Source of the DNA: Carboxylicivirga agarovorans
Lineage (GTDB): Bacteria > Bacteroidota > Bacteroidia > Bacteroidales > Marinilabiliaceae
DNA length: 64,000 bases
Reading direction: 5' to 3'
Assembly (NCBI RefSeq): GCF_050589845.1
Contig: NZ_JBNGPA010000003.1
Span: 419,516 to 483,515 of the forward strand
Shown: one piece after another, positions 60,490 through 64,000 of the stretch
Position numbering within the stretch: the stretch's first letter is position 1
Layout of the letters: each line of letters opens with the position of its first letter
Notes under the pieces: model-generated
What the model was told of the DNA's origin: nothing
Databases searched by the model: none
The model's input: only the letters and a program-made list of their open reading frames with translations
Program-made: the position numbers and the translations under genes

Positions 60490-62304
60490 ATGCAATTAAG
60501 TAGCATCCGATCCAAGATACTATTATCTTTTGGGTCAGTGGTTTTTATGGTGATTGCCGCCATAAGCCTTACCTTTTTTTACACTGTTAGCAGTCGCTTG
60601 ACTGAAAACATCAGGACCCAGCAACTGCATAATTTTGCAGAGGCATCCCAAAGCGACCTCCGAACAAGTTTTGAAAAAGCAATTGAAACATCGCAGGCCA
60701 TTGCCAAAGATCCGACTATTATGAGTTGGTTTAATGAAGATGAAGAAGATGAAGACTTAAAGGACCTGAGTCTTAACAAGCTTGACGACATCGTTAATGA
60801 CTTTGGCTACTTAATGACATTCGCTGTAAATAAAAACACACAAAATTTCTGGGCTAACGGTTACAAGAAACTCGATGTCGTTTCAGAACAAGATCCGGAT
60901 GACGCATGGTTTTTTGATGCACTGAAGAGTAAACAGCGCGTTCAATCAAACCTTGACTACAACCGTGAACTGGATCAAACCGCGCTTTTTATTAATGTGA
61001 TAATGGGCGATATAGAACAACCACTTGGCGTGGCCGGTGTTGGCATTAACATTGATCAACTGGTAAATGATCTGACACAGCGTAAATTCAGTGAGAACAG
61101 TATGCTTTGGGTTATTGATAACCATGGAACTGTGAAGCTGTCTCAAAACGACGAGGACATTAATAAAACACTTAACGATATTGTTGGTGACGCATCCACT
61201 ACCATTATTAACGACGCCAATAATGGTTTGATCAGCGAGTATGTAATCAATGATGAAGAATATGAGTTGGTTTACATGAACATAGGTAATACGGCTCACA
61301 AAATTGTGATGTCGGTGCCGACTTACGAATTGGTTAAGATGCTTAATCCTATTCGAAATATTTCCCTGATCATAGGTTTGATCTTTCTGATTCTTGCACT
61401 GCTATTGGCTTATTTTATTTCTCGTTCGCTGGCACAGCCTATCCTTAAGCTGAATAAAATTGCCGATTCATTATCTGATGGTGACATTTCGGTAGAGATT
61501 GATGAAGATCTGAAGCAGAGAAGTGATGAGATTGGCCAGTTGGCACATACATTCGGCCAGATGACCGATAAGATTGGCGAAGTTATTTTACAAGCTAAAC
61601 AAACGGCGCAGCTTATCTCTGAAGGCGGCACAAAACTGACCGAATCTGCCAATGAATTATCGAGCAGTTCAATGCAGCAAGCCACATCAACAGAAGAAGT
61701 TTCAGCATCAATGGAAGAGATGGGTGCCAACATCAGTCAGAATGCTGACAATTCGAAACAAACTGAAGAGTTGATGTCTCAAGCGTTTAAAGATACGAGT
61801 GACGGAGGTGATATTGTCGCCCGTGCTGTGGAAGGCATAAAAATAATAGCCGAGAAAGTGCAACTGATTGAGGAAATTGCCATGCAAACCAATATACTCT
61901 CACTCAATGCAGCAGTTGAAGCAGCCCGTGCAGGCGAAGAAGGAAGAGGATTTGCAGTTGTGGCAGCTGAAGTTCGCAAGCTGGCCGAACGCAGTCGCGA
62001 ATCGGCCAATGAGATAAGTGAAAAGGCCACTTCCGGGGTTGAAATCGCCATTAAGGCAGGTGAGATATTTGATAAGCTGGTGCCTGATATTCAAAAAGCC
62101 TACAACCTGGTTTCTGAAATATCAGCCGCCTCCAAAGAGCAGAATGAAGGCTCCAAGCAAGTAAACAATGCCATTCTTGAACTGGACGGTGTTTCGCAAG
62201 GTAATGCAGCCGCCGCTGATAAAATATCTGATTTAAGCGAATCTTTCTCGGAGGAGATAAATAAACTAAACGAAGTAATTGGCTTCTTTAAAATAAAGGA
62301 ATAA
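60490..62304 (+). CDS. Methyl-accepting chemotaxis protein
   Basis: 604-residue chemoreceptor. An N-terminal membrane helix (about 9-31) is followed by an outside Cache-type sensor domain (about 32-285, with FDALKSKQRVQSNLDYNRELD and GVAGVGINIDQLV). A second helix (about 291-312) leads to HAMP (about 313-365) and the cytoplasmic hairpin with the strictly conserved tip EEIAMQTNILSLNAAVEAARAG followed by FAVVAAEVRKLAERS. The tip binds CheA/CheW. No che gene, flagellar gene or type IV pilus gene is in the window, and such receptors are not common in Bacteroidota, so its output pathway must lie elsewhere. Ligand unknown. Confidence 0.94.
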   Translation: MQLSSIRSKILLSFGSVVFMVIAAISLTFFYTVSSRLTENIRTQQLHNFAEASQSDLRTSFEKAIETSQAIAKDPTIMSWFNEDEEDEDLKDLSLNKLDDIVNDFGYLMTFAVNKNTQNFWANGYKKLDVVSEQDPDDAWFFDALKSKQRVQSNLDYNRELDQTALFINVIMGDIEQPLGVAGVGINIDQLVNDLTQRKFSENSMLWVIDNHGTVKLSQNDEDINKTLNDIVGDASTTIINDANNGLISEYVINDEEYELVYMNIGNTAHKIVMSVPTYELVKMLNPIRNISLIIGLIFLILALLLAYFISRSLAQPILKLNKIADSLSDGDISVEIDEDLKQRSDEIGQLAHTFGQMTDKIGEVILQAKQTAQLISEGGTKLTESANELSSSSMQQATSTEEVSASMEEMGANISQNADNSKQTEELMSQAFKDTSDGGDIVARAVEGIKIIAEKVQLIEEIAMQTNILSLNAAVEAARAGEEGRGFAVVAAEVRKLAERSRESANEISEKATSGVEIAIKAGEIFDKLVPDIQKAYNLVSEISAASKEQNEGSKQVNNAILELDGVSQGNAAAADKISDLSESFSEEINKLNEVIGFFKIKE

Positions 62305-62329
62305 ACCCAATTACTTTTGACAACATATG

Positions 62330-62358
62330 ATGCCTGCCCAAAGCAATTTGGTCGGGCA
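62330..62358. terminator. Hairpin between chemoreceptor and rhodanese genes
   Basis: ATGCCTGCCCAA / TTGGTCGGGCAT stem with two mismatches between convergent genes, followed by TATTGTTTT on the plus side. It fits a shared weak terminator. Confidence 0.55.
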
Positions 62359-62754
62359 TTATTGTTTTAAAGGCGTATTATCCAGGGGTAAATCATTTCT
62401 ACGCCAACTGATTAATCCGCCCTTTAGCTCGTATACATTCGTAAAACCCAGACTATCCAGCACATGGGCGGCAGGACCTGATCTCAACTCCTTTTCACAG
62501 TAAACAAAAATAGTATCAGTCTTTGTCAAATCGTCGGCAAGTTCAATTAACTGTGCTTTTTCAGGAAGCGGAATTGCTTCTTTAATACGATATTGTGCAA
62601 ACTTTTCAGCAGGTCGAACATCGAGAATCAAGGCCCCCGGGTGCTTTTGCGTGAGCGAATAAAAGAGTCTGGCATTAACACGACTGGGAGCCTGAGCGCT
62701 TGTTAACATTAGGCCAACAACTAAAACCGGGATTATAAGAGAAACTCTTAACAT
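62359..62754 (-). CDS. Periplasmic rhodanese-like domain protein
   Basis: About 131 residues from ATG 62754, with signal peptide MLRVSLIIPVLVVGLMLTSAQA, so a single-domain rhodanese exported to the periplasm. The domain shows LILDVRPAEKFAQYRIKEAIPLP, then the active-site loop YCEKELRSG with the catalytic Cys (FVYC), and the end FTNVYELKGGLISWRRNDLPL. Rhodaneses transfer sulfane sulfur to thiol acceptors. An earlier ATG at 62796 adds 14 residues. It is a single gene, divergent from the small barrel protein gene. Confidence 0.9.
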   Translation of the reverse strand: MLRVSLIIPVLVVGLMLTSAQAPSRVNARLFYSLTQKHPGALILDVRPAEKFAQYRIKEAIPLPEKAQLIELADDLTKTDTIFVYCEKELRSGPAAHVLDSLGFTNVYELKGGLISWRRNDLPLDNTPLKQ

Positions 62755-62822
62755 GCTTTTAAATTTAAATACCCCCGCAATATAGGACGATTTCATTTCT
62801 CATTCATCTCCTGGGCAAAATT

Positions 62823-62852
62823 TTTGTTTATTTACATATTATTATATTTTTG
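62823..62852 (+). promoter_or_regulatory. Promoter of the small barrel protein gene
   Basis: TTTG (62823-62826), 18 bp, TATTTTTG (62845-62852): a near-ideal Bacteroidota -33/-7 promoter, 29 bp before the ATG at 62882. Confidence 0.7.
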
Positions 62853-62881
62853 CGGCTTAACTTAATCTTAACATATATTTT

Positions 62882-63277
62882 ATGAGAGTATTACTTTTAA
62901 CCATTTTGTGTTTAATAGGCGTAGAGTCCTATTCACAATTCAGCATTAGTGCAAATGTTTCCCAGGACTTTTCTGTTGATTATAAGTTCAACGATAAATA
63001 CAGAGTTGAGCTTGGCTTTAATGATGGCAGATTTGAAGACTCAACCATCAAGGCTACCTTTAAGGCAGAATTATTAAAGAAAGAAGATTTTGACGGATAC
63101 ATTGGTGCCGGATTTATAGGCACTGACTTTGATATGGCAACCATTCCAATAGGTATGGATTTTTATCCTTTTGAGAAGAAAGCTTTTAGCATAATACTGG
63201 AACTTGATAATCAATTCGGAAATTCCAATGTATATGTATATGGAAATGTGGGAATCCGCTATCGATTTCTAAAATAA
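62882..63277 (+). CDS. Small secreted beta-barrel-like protein
   Basis: 131 residues with signal peptide MRVLLLTILCLIGVESYSQ. The mature part is made of alternating strands (FSISANVSQDFSVDYKFND, YRVELGFNDGRF, IKATFKAELL, YIGAGFIGTDFDMATIPIGMDFYPF, FSIILELDNQF, VYVYGNVGIRYRFLK) ending in a strand with an aromatic residue near the C terminus, as outer-membrane barrels do. It is short for a barrel (about 112 residues mature). No family is named. A strong promoter precedes it. Confidence 0.72.
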   Translation: MRVLLLTILCLIGVESYSQFSISANVSQDFSVDYKFNDKYRVELGFNDGRFEDSTIKATFKAELLKKEDFDGYIGAGFIGTDFDMATIPIGMDFYPFEKKAFSIILELDNQFGNSNVYVYGNVGIRYRFLK

Positions 63278-63555
63278 TCAAACCCTTCACTTAGCATTGC
63301 ATATCCTAAAACTTATGCAGGCAGGTTTTACAGCATCTTTATTTTATTAATGCCAATACACAAGCCTGCCGCAAATTAAAGAGTTTAATGTTCACATTTG
63401 CTATAGATAAAAAAAGGACCATATACAAAAGTTGGGTCTAATCTGAAAATGTTTAATTTGGCGGTAAATTAGAATTAAACTAAAGAGCTTATTAAGGAAG
63501 TTATCAGCTTTTCTCTATAAGCATAATACACCAGCTTGTATCTAAGATATTTCTT

Positions 63556-63597
63556 AGGCTGAATTGAAAATCGACGCAGTCAAAGCCTAAAACATCA
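63556..63597. repeat. Dispersed REP-like repeat, copy 2
   Basis: 42 bp matching 49354-49395 at about 90 % identity, with complementary ends AGGCT/AGCCT. It lies 62 bp past the stop codon of the IS200-like transposase gene and is immediately followed by a GC-rich hairpin. The rest of the gap (63278-63658) shows no gene. Confidence 0.78.
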
Positions 63598-63598
63598 C

Positions 63599-63621
63599 AA
63601 CAAGGGGCAACGCCCCTTGTA
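63599..63621. repeat. GC-rich palindrome at the transposase end
   Basis: CAAGGGGC-AAC-GCCCCTTG (63601-63619, extended by ACA/TGT): a perfect hairpin next to the REP-like repeat. Such structures mark the ends that HUH transposases recognise; it may also terminate the transposase transcript. Confidence 0.65.
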
Positions 63622-63658
63622 AGATTAATCGATTAACTATCAGGCTGTAAGTCTGAAA

Positions 63659-64000
63659 CTATCGCCAATAATATTCAGGCTTATATTCCAAGTTATACTC
63701 CTTAAAAAACATCTCAACCTCCTCTTGATAGGATAAATGCTTATGATGTTCTTTTTGGTTGATTATATATCTATCTATAATTTCTATTTTTGAACTACTT
63801 ACTGAAAAACATCCGTAACCTGTTTGCCATGAAAAATTAGGACAGGAAGGAATATTATCTTTCACCCATTTAGAAGATTCTTTCTTAATATTTTCAACTA
63901 CTTTAGATAATGCATAATTCTTTGACAAGCGAAACAGGATATGAACATGATCTACAGCACAATTAGATACAATACAGGAAGAATCATGATTCTTTAAAAT
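63659..64000 (-). mobile_element. IS200-like (REP-associated) transposase gene, truncated by window end
   Basis: The C-terminal ~113 residues of a Y1 HUH transposase are visible on the minus strand; the gene continues beyond 64000. The frame is open through the window edge and includes the metal-binding HUH motif as DHVHILF. Then come LSKNYALSKVVENIKKESSKW, FSWQTGYGCFSVSSSK and IIDRYIINQKEHHK, the last with the probable catalytic Tyr. The tail is EEVEMFFKEYNLEYKPEYYWR. These are the landmarks of the IS200/REP-associated transposase family. A TTG at 63928 would give a shorter frame but lies after the HUH motif, so it is not the start. The 3' flank holds the repeat that recurs at 49354. Confidence 0.88.

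Overview
The window looks like chromosomal DNA from a free-living member of the Bacteroidota, probably near the marine Marinilabiliales/Bacteroidales. This placement is an inference from gene content and signals: promoter boxes of the form TAnnTTTG, almost no Shine-Dalgarno sequences, a TonB-dependent receptor, PorV-like and helix-hairpin-helix outer-membrane proteins, DUF4834, an HU/SPOR fusion, and intergenic CGCAAAG-type palindromes. I saw no tRNA, rRNA, CRISPR array, prophage or classical defence island.

Layout. 0-5.6 kb: end of a DEAD-box helicase gene, a secreted S15 peptidase, a tandem pair of secreted paralogues and DUF4834. 5.8-11.8 kb (minus): an S41 protease with dCMP deaminase, a small membrane protein, YfhO and a MerC-like protein behind a perfect 31-bp palindrome. 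12-16.5 kb: truC, bestrophin, a four-copy 22-bp palindromic array, a small lipoprotein, glycyl-tRNA synthetase and a 65-residue Gly/Pro-rich protein. 16.6-20.9 kb: a TonB receptor with a YfiR protein, then a patatin. 21-29.8 kb (minus): SbcC, SbcD and a C_GCAxxG_C_C protein, then a helix-hairpin-helix barrel protein coupled to a PorV-like barrel, and a HAD phosphatase.

30-39 kb: histidine kinase, lysS, gpsA, pgi, UPF0316 and an acyl-CoA synthetase. 39.1-42.2 kb: a tight plus-strand cluster of a membrane protein, a START-like protein, a membrane-anchored MepA-like zinc peptidase (my reading of its motifs) and a lipoprotein M19 dipeptidase; together they suggest work on cell-wall peptides. 42.3-49.4 kb: lipoprotein, hybrid kinase, radical SAM/SPASM enzyme with an OmpA-type lipoprotein, and dxs. 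49.4-54.5 kb (minus): a membrane hydrolase and six envelope proteins without a recognisable family. 54.5-55.9 kb is nearly gene-free, with a thioredoxin-like remnant and a striking 11-bp-phased inverted array. 56-64 kb: HU/SPOR protein, galE, a DUF5684-like protein, rfbB, a solitary chemoreceptor, a rhodanese, a small barrel protein and the end of an IS200-like (REP-associated) transposase whose flanking repeat recurs 14 kb away.

Most of the window is core metabolism, translation, DNA repair and envelope functions. The less ordinary material is the MepA-like/M19 cluster, the helix-hairpin-helix barrel pair, the YfiR-receptor pair, the orphan envelope cluster, and several phased or palindromic intergenic arrays. 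I found no clearly new complete system; these are candidates.
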